Made by a program: the position numbers and the translations under genes. This document shows positions 45,458-54,010 of a stretch of DNA of 64,000 nucleotides, one piece after another (position 1 is the stretch's first letter; each line of letters starts with the position of its first letter). Under the pieces are notes generated by a model. That model was given only the letters and a program-made list of their open reading frames with translations, was not told the origin of the DNA and did no database searches. This stretch comes from Streptomyces sp. JH14 (lineage in GTDB: Bacteria > Actinomycetota > Actinomycetes > Streptomycetales > Streptomycetaceae), in assembly GCF_029428675.1 (NCBI RefSeq), contig NZ_JAJNEL010000001.1, positions 2,480,001 through 2,544,000 of the forward strand, given 5' to 3'.

Positions 45458-46003
45458 TCAGAGGCCGTCCGCGCCGGACGTGTCCGCCTGCGGATCCGCG
45501 GGTGTGCCCGACTCCGCGGGCCGGCCGGTGCCCTGCTCCGCCCCGGCCTTCAGCGGGTCGTACGCGCCGCCGTAGTGTTCCTGCGCGTTGTTCTTGATCG
45601 CGAGCATGCGTTCGCGGATGTCCAGGTCGAGGTTCTCGTAGCCCTTGTGCGACGCGAGTACGGCGATACCCATGCCCTCTATGGAGTCGGACAGCAGTTT
45701 GGAGAGTTGCTCCAGCTCCTTGATGACCGTGCCGTACGCACCGTGCAGTTCGTCGGCCTCGTGCCACTCGCCCTGTGTACCGCCGCCGAACTGAGGGCGT
45801 GTCACCCGGTCCTCACCGAGCTTCCTGGAGTCGGCCGGTGATGCCTTGAGGTCGTCGAGGAGTTCGTCGATCCGGTTGCGGAACTTCGTGAACGACGAGA
45901 GCTCGGTGACCAGGTCACCGACCGCGTCCTGCGCGAAGTCGACGGCCGACGCGAACGGCCGTCCCGGCGTCGCCGTCGATCCCCCGGTGTCACTCGGCAG
46001 CAC
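45458..46003 (-). CDS. Helical protein, first gene of the T7SS-linked operon
   Basis: 181 residues, cytoplasmic or T7SS-exported, no signal peptide. It is mostly helical (DFAQDAVGDLVTELSSFTKF, ELEQLSKLLSDSIEGMGI) with a disordered acidic tail (about 150-181). I do not recognise a named family. By position and helix content it is likely an ESX-type substrate or chaperone partner of the WxG protein encoded next. The start ATG/CTG region lies at 46003, about 100 bp from the end of the molybdoenzyme operon. Confidence 0.65.
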   Translation of the reverse strand: MLPSDTGGSTATPGRPFASAVDFAQDAVGDLVTELSSFTKFRNRIDELLDDLKASPADSRKLGEDRVTRPQFGGGTQGEWHEADELHGAYGTVIKELEQLSKLLSDSIEGMGIAVLASHKGYENLDLDIRERMLAIKNNAQEHYGGAYDPLKAGAEQGTGRPAESGTPADPQADTSGADGL

Positions 46004-46101
46004 AGCGCCCTCCCCCGTATGCAGCTGGCCACAGCCTTGCGGATCACTCTAGTCAGCAGCGGTGACAGCGCGCATCTTCGGGTTGCATGTGCAACGTTGA
46101 A
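46004..46101 (-). promoter_or_regulatory. Probable promoter region of the T7SS-linked operon
   Basis: 98 bp separate the first T7SS-linked gene from the end of the molybdoenzyme gene. In the operon sense a -10-like TAGAGT occurs near 46048-46053. Farther upstream, 46082-46095 holds a 6-bp inverted repeat GTTGCA-TG-TGCAAC that could be an operator. The -35 match is poor, so the promoter call is tentative. Confidence 0.3.
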
Positions 46102-48441
46102 TCAGCCAGTGGTCGGGGCTGCCACCGCCGCCTGCGGCCGGATCGGGAGACGGTTTATCGGGCGGCCCGTCGCTGCGCGTACGGCCGAGGCCACCGCTGC
46201 GGGGGACGTCACCACCGGGACCGCCGAGACGGGTTTGGCACCGAAGGGGGCTACCACGTCTCGTTCCTCGACCAGTTTGACGATGCGAATCTCCGGCGCG
46301 TCCAGGGCCGTCGGCAGGGCGTAGCCGGTGAGGTCCGGGTGGCGGATCACGCCGCGGGCCGTGCGGAGGTTCTCGGTCAGGGCGGTGCCGATGCCCTGGG
46401 TGACGCCCGCTTCGATACGGGCCGCCAGCTGGGACGGGTTCAGCACCCGGCCGACGTCCTGGGCGACGGCCATCTCCACCACGCGGACGGAGCCGAGTTC
46501 GATGTCGACGTCCACGACCGCGCGGACCGCGCAGAAGGCGAGGCCGACGAATGCGTCGCCCTGGCCGGACCCGTCGAGCGGCTCGGTGGGGTGGGGGCGG
46601 CACTGAGCGGTGGCCCAGAGTTCCTTGCCGTCCATCGCTTCGGTGACCGTGGTGGACAGCACCCCGTCGTACGAGGTGATCTTGCCGTTGGCGATCTGGA
46701 GCAGCTCCGTGGACATGCCGAACTTGTGGGCCAGCGGCTGGAGGAGCTGCGTACGGACCATCTTGGCGGCCCGTTCGACTGCGCCTGCGGAGACCCAGGT
46801 GTGGCGGCCGTGTGTCGCGGGGCCGGCCGGTGGCTGGTCGGTGTCGACCGCGGCCACGTGGACCTCTTCGATACCCAGCGTCTCCTGGACCACCTGGCGG
46901 GCCAGCGTCGAGAACCCCTGGCCGGTTTCGACCGCCGCGCAGATGACCGTGGCGACGCCGTCGTGGACCCGGACCGTGGCCGTGGAGACCTCGTCCGCGC
47001 CCTCGGCGCCGAGCATGTGGACCATGCCCAGCGCATAGCCGACGCCGCGGCGCACCGCGCCCGGTTCGCCCGCGCCCTCCGGGCCGCCGGGCAGCAGCCA
47101 GTCGTCCTCCGGGGAGTCCTTGGGAAGAGCGGGAAGCGGGAAGTCCCGTACTTCGCGCAGGAGTTCCGCGACCGGGGCGGGACACGTCACCGTCTGGCCG
47201 GTGGGGAGGATGTCGCCGGTGGAGAGGGAGTTGCGCAGGCGCAGTTCGGCCGGGTCGATGCCCAGCTTCGTCGCCAGTTTGTCCATCTGGCCCTCGTACG
47301 CGGCGCAGACCTGCATCGCGCCCTCGCCGCGCACATGGCCGGACGGCGGGTTGTTCGTACGGACCGCCCAGCCCTCGATGAAGGCGTGCGGGACCACGTA
47401 CGGGCCGCAGGCGAAGGCCACCGCGGCGGCCAGGGACTCCGACGAGGCGTCGGCGTACGCGCCGGCGTCGAGCAGGATCTGGGCCTCGACCTTGACCAGC
47501 CGGCCCTCCGCGTCCGCGTGGTGGCGGTAGCGGAGCAGCGTCGGGTGGCGGTGGGCGTGGCCGAGGAAGGACTCCTCGCGGGTGGCGGCCAGTTTGACCG
47601 GGCAGCCGGTGCGCAGGGCGAGCAGGCCGAGCGGCAGCTGGAAGCCGGGGTCCTCGCGGTCCCCGGTCGCGCCGGGGACGCCGGTGACGACGATCTTCAC
47701 CCGGTCGGGTTCCAGGCCGAAGCAGGCCGCGGCGAGGTCGCGGTCGGTGTGCGGGTCGGTGGAGGCGGTGTAGATCTCCACGCCGCCGTCGGGACGGGGG
47801 ACGGCGAGTCCGGCCTCGGCTCCGATCGGGGCCGGGTCCTGGCGGCCGATCCGGTACAGCCCGTCGACGATGACCTCACCGGTGATGTCCGGGTCGCCGT
47901 AGCGCAGCGGGATGTGGCGGATCAGGTTGCCGTCCGGGTGCAGGGGCTCGGCCTCGAAGGCCTTCTCCGGGTCGGTGACCGGTTCGAGGACCTCGTACTC
48001 GACGACGATGGCCGCCGCGGCGAGGCGGGCCGTGTCGGGGTGGTCGGCGGCGACTGCGGCGATCGGTTCGCCGTGGTGGCGGACCAGGTCGGACGCGAAG
48101 ACCGGGCGGTCGACGACGCGGCGGCCGTACGCACCGTCCCCGGGGACGTCCTCGTGCGTGACGACCGCGCGTACGCCCGACATCACGGCCGCGGCGGTGG
48201 TGTCGATGGACCGGATGCGGGCGTGCGGGTGCGGGGAACGCAGCACGGCCGCCCACAGCAGTCCCTCGGCCCAGAGGTCGGCCGCGTACGGGAAGGTGCC
48301 CTCGGTCTTGGCGCGGGCGTCGGCGGGCGGCAGCGATGCGCCGAGGCCGAACACGGGCGGCTCGGTGTCGGGGCCGTCGGCCGGCGGGGTGGTGAGTGCC
48401 GTGCGGGTCGCGTTGGCCGCGGTGGCTGCGTCGTTGCTCAC
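46102..48441 (-). CDS. Xanthine dehydrogenase-family molybdenum-binding subunit with altered active-site motifs
   Basis: 779 residues. Belongs to the large (Mo-pterin) subunits of the xanthine oxidase family: an aldehyde-oxidase a/b-hammerhead domain at about 40-150, then the cofactor-binding domain with CAAVETGQGFSTLARQ and RGEGAMQVCAAYEGQMD. Two hallmark motifs are degenerate. The GGGFGGK-type stretch reads GVPGATGDRED (about 255), and the C-terminal GVGE motif with the catalytic base reads GAKPVSAVPVV, placing Ala near 740 where Glu is expected. Classical hydroxylase activity is therefore doubtful. It overlaps the Fe-S gene by 4 bp. The substrate is unknown. Confidence 0.85.
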   Translation of the reverse strand: MSNDAATAANATRTALTTPPADGPDTEPPVFGLGASLPPADARAKTEGTFPYAADLWAEGLLWAAVLRSPHPHARIRSIDTTAAAVMSGVRAVVTHEDVPGDGAYGRRVVDRPVFASDLVRHHGEPIAAVAADHPDTARLAAAAIVVEYEVLEPVTDPEKAFEAEPLHPDGNLIRHIPLRYGDPDITGEVIVDGLYRIGRQDPAPIGAEAGLAVPRPDGGVEIYTASTDPHTDRDLAAACFGLEPDRVKIVVTGVPGATGDREDPGFQLPLGLLALRTGCPVKLAATREESFLGHAHRHPTLLRYRHHADAEGRLVKVEAQILLDAGAYADASSESLAAAVAFACGPYVVPHAFIEGWAVRTNNPPSGHVRGEGAMQVCAAYEGQMDKLATKLGIDPAELRLRNSLSTGDILPTGQTVTCPAPVAELLREVRDFPLPALPKDSPEDDWLLPGGPEGAGEPGAVRRGVGYALGMVHMLGAEGADEVSTATVRVHDGVATVICAAVETGQGFSTLARQVVQETLGIEEVHVAAVDTDQPPAGPATHGRHTWVSAGAVERAAKMVRTQLLQPLAHKFGMSTELLQIANGKITSYDGVLSTTVTEAMDGKELWATAQCRPHPTEPLDGSGQGDAFVGLAFCAVRAVVDVDIELGSVRVVEMAVAQDVGRVLNPSQLAARIEAGVTQGIGTALTENLRTARGVIRHPDLTGYALPTALDAPEIRIVKLVEERDVVAPFGAKPVSAVPVVTSPAAVASAVRAATGRPINRLPIRPQAAVAAPTTG

Positions 48442-49925
48442 GCCGTGCCTCCGTCCTGCAGATGTGGCTGGACACTACCGGCACCCGGCGCTGCCTGGTG
48501 CGGGATGCGGGCCTCCTCGGCATGCGCCTCCCCGGACGGGGAAGCGGGGCCCGGCACCGCGGCCGCTTCGGCGGCGGCCTCGCGGCTCGCGACGACCTCG
48601 TTGACGGCGTCGAGCACGCCCCGGTAGCCGGAGCAGCGGCAGAGGTTGCCGCAGAGCGCCTGGCGGGTCTCCAGCTCGCTCGGGGCGTGGTTGCCCTCCA
48701 GCAGGTCATGGACCGTCATGGCCATGCCCGGGATGCAGAAACCGCACTGGACGGCGCCGCACTTGGCCAGGGCCCGCTGGACGTCGGACGGCTCGCCGTC
48801 GACGGCCAGGCCCTCGACCGTACGGACCTCGCTGCCCGCCGCCGTGGCCGCGGGGACCAGACAGGAGGCGACGAGCCGGCCGTCGACCTGGACGTTGCAG
48901 GCGCCGCACTCGCCCTGCGAGCAGCCGTCCTTGGCGCCGGCGAGGCCGAGGCGCTCACGGAGCACGTAGAGCAGCGACTCGCCGATCCAGGCGTCGGTGA
49001 CGGGGCGGTCGGCGCCGTTCACATGCAGGACGTAGGAAGCGGCGGGATGGTCGCTGGCCGTGTCGAGGGGCGGGGCCAGGGGCGGCGTGTCGGGACCGGA
49101 GATGTCCAGCGGGGCGGCGTCCTGGGACGCCGGGTCGGCCGACGCTCCGTCCGGGGTCGTGTCCGCGGACGTGGTCATGGCGGCGGGGACGTCGGCGTGC
49201 GTCCCGGCGTCGGGGGCGGTGACCGGTGCGGGGTCCGCGGCCGCGTCCTGCTGCACGTCGACGCGCGTGGACTCGGCGGCCGAGCCCTGGGTGATGTCCG
49301 TACCGGACGCCGGAGTCTCCGCAGCCGGCTCGGCGACCGGCTGAGCCTCCGGCTGCGTGGCCCACGGCGCGGGCGCGCCGCCCGGCAGCGTGGCCGGCGG
49401 CGTCCGGTCTCCGTACCACTCGGCGGCCAGGGCCGACGTCGCGAACTCGCCGGACTCTTCCGGAAGGTCGCCTTCCGCGACCGGGATCGTCCACTGACCG
49501 GTGTGGCCCGGGGTCTCGGCGGCCGTCGCCTCGGGGAAGTGCCACTGGCCCGTGGCGGCACTCGTCTCACCCTGCTGCGGGTACGTGTGCTGCTGGTTCG
49601 GCTCCGGCCAGTGCACGGCGTCCGGCGCCTGCTGCTCCGCGGCCGGCTCCTGGCGGCTCGGCGTCTGGACGATCCAGCTGCCCGTCGCCGCCGGGTCGAG
49701 TCCGGCCGCAGGGGTCAGCGGCAGGATCATCGGCGGTACGTAGCCCTGGCCGGGGGCGGCCAGCGGAATGTTCGCCAGATCCTCCGGCGGCAGCTGGACG
49801 AAGGCGGTCGCCTCGGCGTCGTACTCGCCGCCCTGCGGGGTCGGCTGCCAGCCCCCGTGCTGCCCGGTGTGGTCCTCGTTGCCTTCGTTGCTGTTGGTGT
49901 TGCGGTTGCGGTTGCGGTTGCTCAC
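48438..49925 (-). CDS. [2Fe-2S] subunit of the molybdoenzyme with ~295-residue N-terminal extension
   Basis: 495 residues. The conserved part is only about 298-450. A plant-type ferredoxin domain has Cys335, Cys340, Cys343 (CSQGECGAC) and Cys355. The helical second domain has CGFC (394-397) and CRC (429-431). Together they hold two clusters passing electrons between Mo-pterin and FAD. Ahead of it lies an unusual low-complexity region: an Asn/Arg run NRNRNRNTNSN at the start, TGSW/TGQW motifs at about 81, 125 and 142, then Pro/Ala/Asp-rich sequence. The GTG at 49925 overlaps the FAD gene stop by 4 bp, which supports this long form. Confidence 0.88.
   Translation of the reverse strand: MSNRNRNRNTNSNEGNEDHTGQHGGWQPTPQGGEYDAEATAFVQLPPEDLANIPLAAPGQGYVPPMILPLTPAAGLDPAATGSWIVQTPSRQEPAAEQQAPDAVHWPEPNQQHTYPQQGETSAATGQWHFPEATAAETPGHTGQWTIPVAEGDLPEESGEFATSALAAEWYGDRTPPATLPGGAPAPWATQPEAQPVAEPAAETPASGTDITQGSAAESTRVDVQQDAAADPAPVTAPDAGTHADVPAAMTTSADTTPDGASADPASQDAAPLDISGPDTPPLAPPLDTASDHPAASYVLHVNGADRPVTDAWIGESLLYVLRERLGLAGAKDGCSQGECGACNVQVDGRLVASCLVPAATAAGSEVRTVEGLAVDGEPSDVQRALAKCGAVQCGFCIPGMAMTVHDLLEGNHAPSELETRQALCGNLCRCSGYRGVLDAVNEVVASREAAAEAAAVPGPASPSGEAHAEEARIPHQAAPGAGSVQPHLQDGGTA
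49878..49921 (-). repeat. Hexanucleotide repeat at the 5' end of the Fe-S gene
   Basis: TTGCGG is repeated three times perfectly at 49900-49917, with a partial fourth copy after it and degenerate copies before it. It encodes the NRNRNRN run. As a 6-bp unit, slippage would change length without shifting frame. Confidence 0.7.
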
Positions 49926-50818
49926 GACAGTGCCCTCCCCAGCGCGCGTCGGGCGAGCGCGGCGACCGTGCGCCGCAGATGGAGTACGGCGGCGGGCAGC
50001 GGTGGCGCCTCGCCCCCGTCGGCGGGCGGCGCCTGGTCCGGAATGCACGCCGCGGCGACGTACTCGCCGAATGCCGCCAGTGCGTCGGGCGCCAGGCCCC
50101 GCTCGCCGTCCCAGTCGATCAGCGAGGCGATCCAGCGCTCGGCCTCCAGCGGGCGCAGCGGCATGGGCGCGATGGCGCCGACCGCGCAGCGCACCCCGCG
50201 CCGGGCCGGGTCGAGAACGATCGCGACGGACGCGGTGGCGCGGCCGGGGCCGGTGCGGCCGGTCGCCTTCAGGAAGACCTGGGGGGCGTGCAGCAGCGGT
50301 ACGCGGACGAAGCCGATCAGCTCCGCGGGTTCGAGCATCTCGCGGCCGGCCAGCAGGTGCGAGACGGGGATCTCCCGGCGGGCGCCGCCAGGACCCGCGA
50401 TGACGAGCTCGGCCTCCAGGGCGGCGAGCACCGGCAGGCAGTCGCCGGTCGGGGCGGCGGTCACGATGTTGCCGCCGAGCGTTCCGGCGTTGCGGATCTG
50501 GGGCGGGCCGGCGGCGCGTGCGGACGCGGCCAGGGCGGGGATCAGGGCGGCGAAGTCGGGCCTGCCCATGCGTGCATGGGTGAGTCCGGTGCCGAGCAGG
50601 GCGTGGCCGTCCTGGTAGTGCCAGCCGCGGAGCTCGCTGATCCGGCCGAGGCCGACCAGTCCGGAGGGGCGCAGCTGACCCTTGTTGACGGCCGACATCA
50701 GGTCCGTGCCACCGGCCACGGGGACGGCGGCGGGCATGGCGCCGAGTGCCGCCACGGCCTCGTCGAGCGAGGCGGGCAGCGTCACGTACTGCGTCGCCTG
50801 CGGTGCGTGCGTGGTCAA
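49922..50818 (-). CDS. FAD-binding subunit of the molybdoenzyme (CoxM/XdhC-domain type)
   Basis: 298 residues. Medium subunit carrying FAD, the electron exit of xanthine dehydrogenase-type complexes. The FAD-binding PCMH domain has VPVAGGTDLMSAVNKGQL (about 30-50) and RNAGTLGGNIVTAAPTGD (about 108-125), the two flavin-contact motifs. The CO-dehydrogenase flavoprotein C-terminal domain follows (about 175-285). The start is a TTG at 50818, chosen for GAAGGGG 8 nt upstream and a normal family length; the open frame extends to 50983 without similarity. First gene of the three-gene operon. Confidence 0.9.
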   Translation of the reverse strand: MTTHAPQATQYVTLPASLDEAVAALGAMPAAVPVAGGTDLMSAVNKGQLRPSGLVGLGRISELRGWHYQDGHALLGTGLTHARMGRPDFAALIPALAASARAAGPPQIRNAGTLGGNIVTAAPTGDCLPVLAALEAELVIAGPGGARREIPVSHLLAGREMLEPAELIGFVRVPLLHAPQVFLKATGRTGPGRATASVAIVLDPARRGVRCAVGAIAPMPLRPLEAERWIASLIDWDGERGLAPDALAAFGEYVAAACIPDQAPPADGGEAPPLPAAVLHLRRTVAALARRALGRALS

Positions 50819-51114
50819 CCCAGCTGCCCCTTCCCGGTGTCCCGGCGTCCCGCTTGTTTCGCCGTACGGTACGTGCTCAAAGCCCGGACGTGGCAACTCT
50901 GGCACATCTTCCGATCGGACCGAGGCGAGGGTCCGCGAAGGGTGCATCCGTCCCTGTTCTGGGGGATGCTCCCGTTTTCGCACCTCTTCGGCGCGAAGTA
51001 CGCATTACCACGCTTCAGCGATGCCTGTACGACTTGTTCCGTTCGTGCGGTGAGCGCTCACCGGCCACCACGGTCCCAGGAACCGCGGCGGCCGGCCTCC
51101 CACTGCGGCCGGGC

Positions 51115-52749
51115 TCACACGTTCGGGGGCGCCCCCTCGATCGGGCGTCCGAGGATCCCGGGGCGACGCTGCCACGGCAGGGGACCGCCCTGCGGCCGGT
51201 ACTCGACGCCGAGTGCGTCGAGCCGGGCGTAGTGCGCGGTCATCCGCCGCTCGAAGTCGGCGAAGTCACGGTCGTCGGGGGCGGGCAGGGCGGACCAGGC
51301 GACTTCCGCGAAGGCCGCGAGCCTCGGGAAGACCTGGTAGTCGACGCGGGACCGGTTCTGCATGACCTCGGTCCACACGTTGGCCTGGGTGCCGAGGATG
51401 TGACGGGCCGCCTCCTCCGTCAGGCCCGGCGGTATGGGCTCGAAGCGGAAGACGTCCTCCAGGGTGCGGACGTACGCGATGGGCATCGGTTCGTCCGGGC
51501 CGCCGCCCTGGCGGTAGTCCAGATACACATGCTGCTCCGGGCACATCACGACGTCGTGCCCGGCCTCCGCCGCGGCGATGCCCCCCGCGTAGCCCCGCCA
51601 GGAGGAGACGGCGGCACCGTCGGCGAGCCCGCCTTCGAGGATCTCGTCCCAGCCGATCAGGCGGCGGCCGCGGGCGGTGAGCCAGGTGTCGAAGTGCCGG
51701 ATGAACCAGGACTGCAGCTCGTCCTCGTCGGCCAGGCCGAGTTCGGCGATCCGGGCCTGGGCGGTCGCCGACTCCTTCCACTGGTCCTTGAGGCACTCGT
51801 CGCCGCCGATGTGGATGAACGGCGAGGTGGCGGCCGGGAAGAGGTCGAGGAGCTCCTCGAAGACGCCCTCGTAGAAGCGCAGGGTGCTGTCGGTGGGGGC
51901 CAGTACGTTCGGACTGACGCCCCAGGTGTCCCAGACGGAGAGGGTGGTCGTGTCGATGACGTCGGTGTTGCCCAGTTCCGGGTATGCGCTGATGGCGGCC
52001 TGCGAGTGGCCCGGTATGTCGATCTCGGGGACGACACGGATGTGGCGCTCTGCGGCGTAGGCGACGATCTCGCGGATGTCGTCCTGCGTGTAGTAACCGC
52101 CGTACGGGGTCTCGTCCCACACCTCGGACGCCCGGTGTCCGATCTTGGTGCGGGTGCGCCAGGAGCCGACCTCGGTGAGCTTCGGGTAGCGCTTGATCTC
52201 GATGCGCCAGCCCTGGTCGTCGGTGAGATGGAAGTGGAAGACGTTCAGCTTGTGGGCGGCGATGAGGTCGAGGTAGCGCAGGACGTCGTCCTTGGGCAGG
52301 AAGTGCCGGGAGACGTCGAGCATCATGCCTCGCCAGGAGAAGCGGGGACGGTCCTCGATGTCCGTGAACTCGAGGCGCACGGCAGCGCCGCCGGAGACGG
52401 GCGCCCGGCGGAAGGCCTCCGGGCCGAGGAGCTGGCGGAGGGTCTGGGCACCCCAGAACACTCCGGCGGCGCTTCCGCCGGTGATCTCGATGCTCCGGCC
52501 GTCCCCGGTGGACAGCCGGTAGCCCTCGGGTTCCAGGGCCGGATCGATGCACAGCCGGATGGTGTTGTCCCCGCCCTCGGCACCGGGTGCGAGCGACAGG
52601 CCGAAGGCGGCACCGATCGTGGCGCGGAGCCAGCGTTCGGTGGACTCCGTGCCGGCCTGCGCGGTGACGGTCGTGGCCCGGTCCATCAGGAAGCCGCACC
52701 GCGCCTGGTCGCCGACACGCACCGGTGCCGGGATCAGTTCCATGTCCAT
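51115..52749 (-). CDS. Beta-N-acetylhexosaminidase, GH20
   Basis: 544 residues, no signal peptide, so probably cytoplasmic. Removes terminal N-acetylhexosamine from chitobiose or related oligosaccharides by substrate-assisted catalysis. The GH20b domain (about 1-130) precedes the catalytic barrel, with DVSRHFLPKDDVLRYLDLIA, FHFHLTDDQGWR and the catalytic pair Asp317-Glu318 in HIGGDECLKDQW. The ATG at 52749 has AAGGA 8 nt upstream; an ATG two codons later is possible. From memory it corresponds to SCO2943. It is monocistronic, with nothing sugar-related nearby. Confidence 0.93.
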   Translation of the reverse strand: MDMELIPAPVRVGDQARCGFLMDRATTVTAQAGTESTERWLRATIGAAFGLSLAPGAEGGDNTIRLCIDPALEPEGYRLSTGDGRSIEITGGSAAGVFWGAQTLRQLLGPEAFRRAPVSGGAAVRLEFTDIEDRPRFSWRGMMLDVSRHFLPKDDVLRYLDLIAAHKLNVFHFHLTDDQGWRIEIKRYPKLTEVGSWRTRTKIGHRASEVWDETPYGGYYTQDDIREIVAYAAERHIRVVPEIDIPGHSQAAISAYPELGNTDVIDTTTLSVWDTWGVSPNVLAPTDSTLRFYEGVFEELLDLFPAATSPFIHIGGDECLKDQWKESATAQARIAELGLADEDELQSWFIRHFDTWLTARGRRLIGWDEILEGGLADGAAVSSWRGYAGGIAAAEAGHDVVMCPEQHVYLDYRQGGGPDEPMPIAYVRTLEDVFRFEPIPPGLTEEAARHILGTQANVWTEVMQNRSRVDYQVFPRLAAFAEVAWSALPAPDDRDFADFERRMTAHYARLDALGVEYRPQGGPLPWQRRPGILGRPIEGAPPNV

Positions 52750-53126
52750 GACGTCAGTCCTTAACCGCTCCGCCCGGCCCCGAGACCACGCGTCGCTGTT
52801 CGAGTACGAAGAAGACCAGCAAGGGGGATGGCCATCATCGTCGAGGGTATTTCGCAGTGCGTCGACCGCACCGGGGATCCCGGACGTCATGGGGTTCGCC
52901 GGGCCGCAGCGGCGGCGGGGTGAGCGGTGCGCGGCGGAGAACCACGCGGGGTGGGCGGAGGTTCGGCACATCGCTGCCGTGCGTGCCGGAGGCCCGCGGC
53001 GCGCAAGCGCCGGCGGTCGGACCTGCCCGCACGAAGGCCGCGGCCGGGAGGACCTGCGAAAAGGCCCCCGGGTGCGCGCATCAGCGCGGCTCCCGGGGGC
53101 CTCGGCCCGAACGGTGCGGGGACGGA
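52750..53126. other. Gene-free interval between GH20 and DUF3039 genes
   Basis: 377 bp. It holds the GH20 upstream region (right of 52750) and the DUF3039 terminator at 53063-53101. Open frames here are continuations of shadow frames. No regulatory site is recognised. Confidence 0.5.
53063..53101 (-). terminator. Rho-independent terminator of the DUF3039 gene
   Basis: GGCCCCCGGG (53063-53072) pairs with CCCGGGGGCC (53092-53101). In the transcript sense it is followed by TTTT and then CGCAGGTC, a partial match to the 17-bp 3'-end motif seen elsewhere. Confidence 0.8.
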
Positions 53127-53420
53127 CTACTTCTTGTCCTTGCCGCCCTTGCCCTTGTCCTTGTCGCCACCGGCGCCCATGGACTCGTAGATCTCCTTGC
53201 ACATGGGACAGACCGGATACTTCTTGGGGTCGCGCCCCGGTACCCAGACCTTCCCGCACAGTGCGACCACGGGGGTGCCCTCCAGGGCACTCGCCATGAT
53301 CTTGTCCTTCTGGACGTAATGGGCGTAGCGCTCGTGGTCGCCGTCGCCGTTCGACACCTGCGGTGTCGGCTCTACGAGGGTCCCCGTACCTGCCCCGCGC
53401 TCGGGCTCAAGAGTGCTCAT
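53127..53420 (-). CDS. DUF3039 zinc-ribbon-like protein
   Basis: 97 residues. The actinobacterial DUF3039 family is recognised by HERYAHYVQKDKI, then VVALCGKVWVPGRDP and YPVCPMCKEIYE. Together these give three Cys (ALCG, CPMC) suited to metal binding. The Lys/Gly-rich C-terminal tail (DKDKGKGGKDKK) could bind nucleic acid. Function is unknown. It ends before a clear terminator and follows the UPF0301 gene by 29 bp on the same strand, probably as an operon. Confidence 0.9.
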   Translation of the reverse strand: MSTLEPERGAGTGTLVEPTPQVSNGDGDHERYAHYVQKDKIMASALEGTPVVALCGKVWVPGRDPKKYPVCPMCKEIYESMGAGGDKDKGKGGKDKK

Positions 53421-53449
53421 AAAAGCCAGGGTACTGAAAGCTCCCGGCT

Positions 53450-54010
53450 TCAGTTGAGCGAAGGGTCGTCCGGATAGGTGGCGATCATGGCAAGCTCACT
53501 GCGCTGGCGGCGCAGGACCGCCCGCCACAGCTGTTCCGGACGCGGCGAGGAGACGTCCCCGGGCTCCGACTCCACCACGTACCAGGCTCCCTCGGTCAGC
53601 TCCGTCTCCAGCTGTCCGGGACCCCAGCCCGCGTAGCCGGCGAAGATCCGCAGCGAGCCGAGTGCCGCGGCCAGCAGCTCCGGCGGCGCCTCCAGGTCCA
53701 CGAGGCCGATCGCCCCGTACACCCGCCGCCAGCCGAGCGGCCCCTCGTCGCCGGGGATCACCGCGACGCCGAGCGCCGAGTCGAGCGAGACCGGACCGCC
53801 CTGGAAGACGACATCCGGTTCGCCGGTCAGGCCGGCCCAGGACGCGAGGATGTCACCGACGCCGACCGGCGTCGGACGGTTCAGGACCACACCGAGCGAG
53901 CCCTCCTCGTCATGGTCGAGGAGCAGCACCACCGCGCGGTCGAAATTCGGGTCCGCGAGGGCGGGTGTGGCCACGAGCAGTCGCCCTGTGAGCGAGGACA
54001 CCTCGGTCAT
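53450..54010 (-). CDS. YqgE/AlgH family protein (UPF0301)
   Basis: 186 residues. Family marks are LTGRLLVATPALADPNFDRA and VVLLLDHDEEGSLGVVLNRP at the N-terminus, VVFQGGPVSLDSALG in the middle and GYAGWGPGQLETEL near the end. The family is widespread and poorly understood; in Pseudomonas AlgH affects exoproduct regulation. ATG 54010 is selected by homology over 54067. It is divergent from murA with about 276 bp between them. Confidence 0.93.
   Translation of the reverse strand: MTEVSSLTGRLLVATPALADPNFDRAVVLLLDHDEEGSLGVVLNRPTPVGVGDILASWAGLTGEPDVVFQGGPVSLDSALGVAVIPGDEGPLGWRRVYGAIGLVDLEAPPELLAAALGSLRIFAGYAGWGPGQLETELTEGAWYVVESEPGDVSSPRPEQLWRAVLRRQRSELAMIATYPDDPSLN

Noticed and set aside
38596..46101. 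Idea that the T7SS cluster is an integrative element inserted at the tRNA-Cys gene
   Set aside because: No integrase gene is present, and the end of the tRNA (TTCGAATCCGG and onward) is not repeated near the other boundary around 46.0-46.1 kb.
46087..48627. Forward open frame of 846 codons over the molybdenum subunit gene
   Set aside because: It is antisense to a gene with clear family motifs and spans two genes. Its residues are the Gly/Arg/Asp/Val bias expected of a shadow frame.
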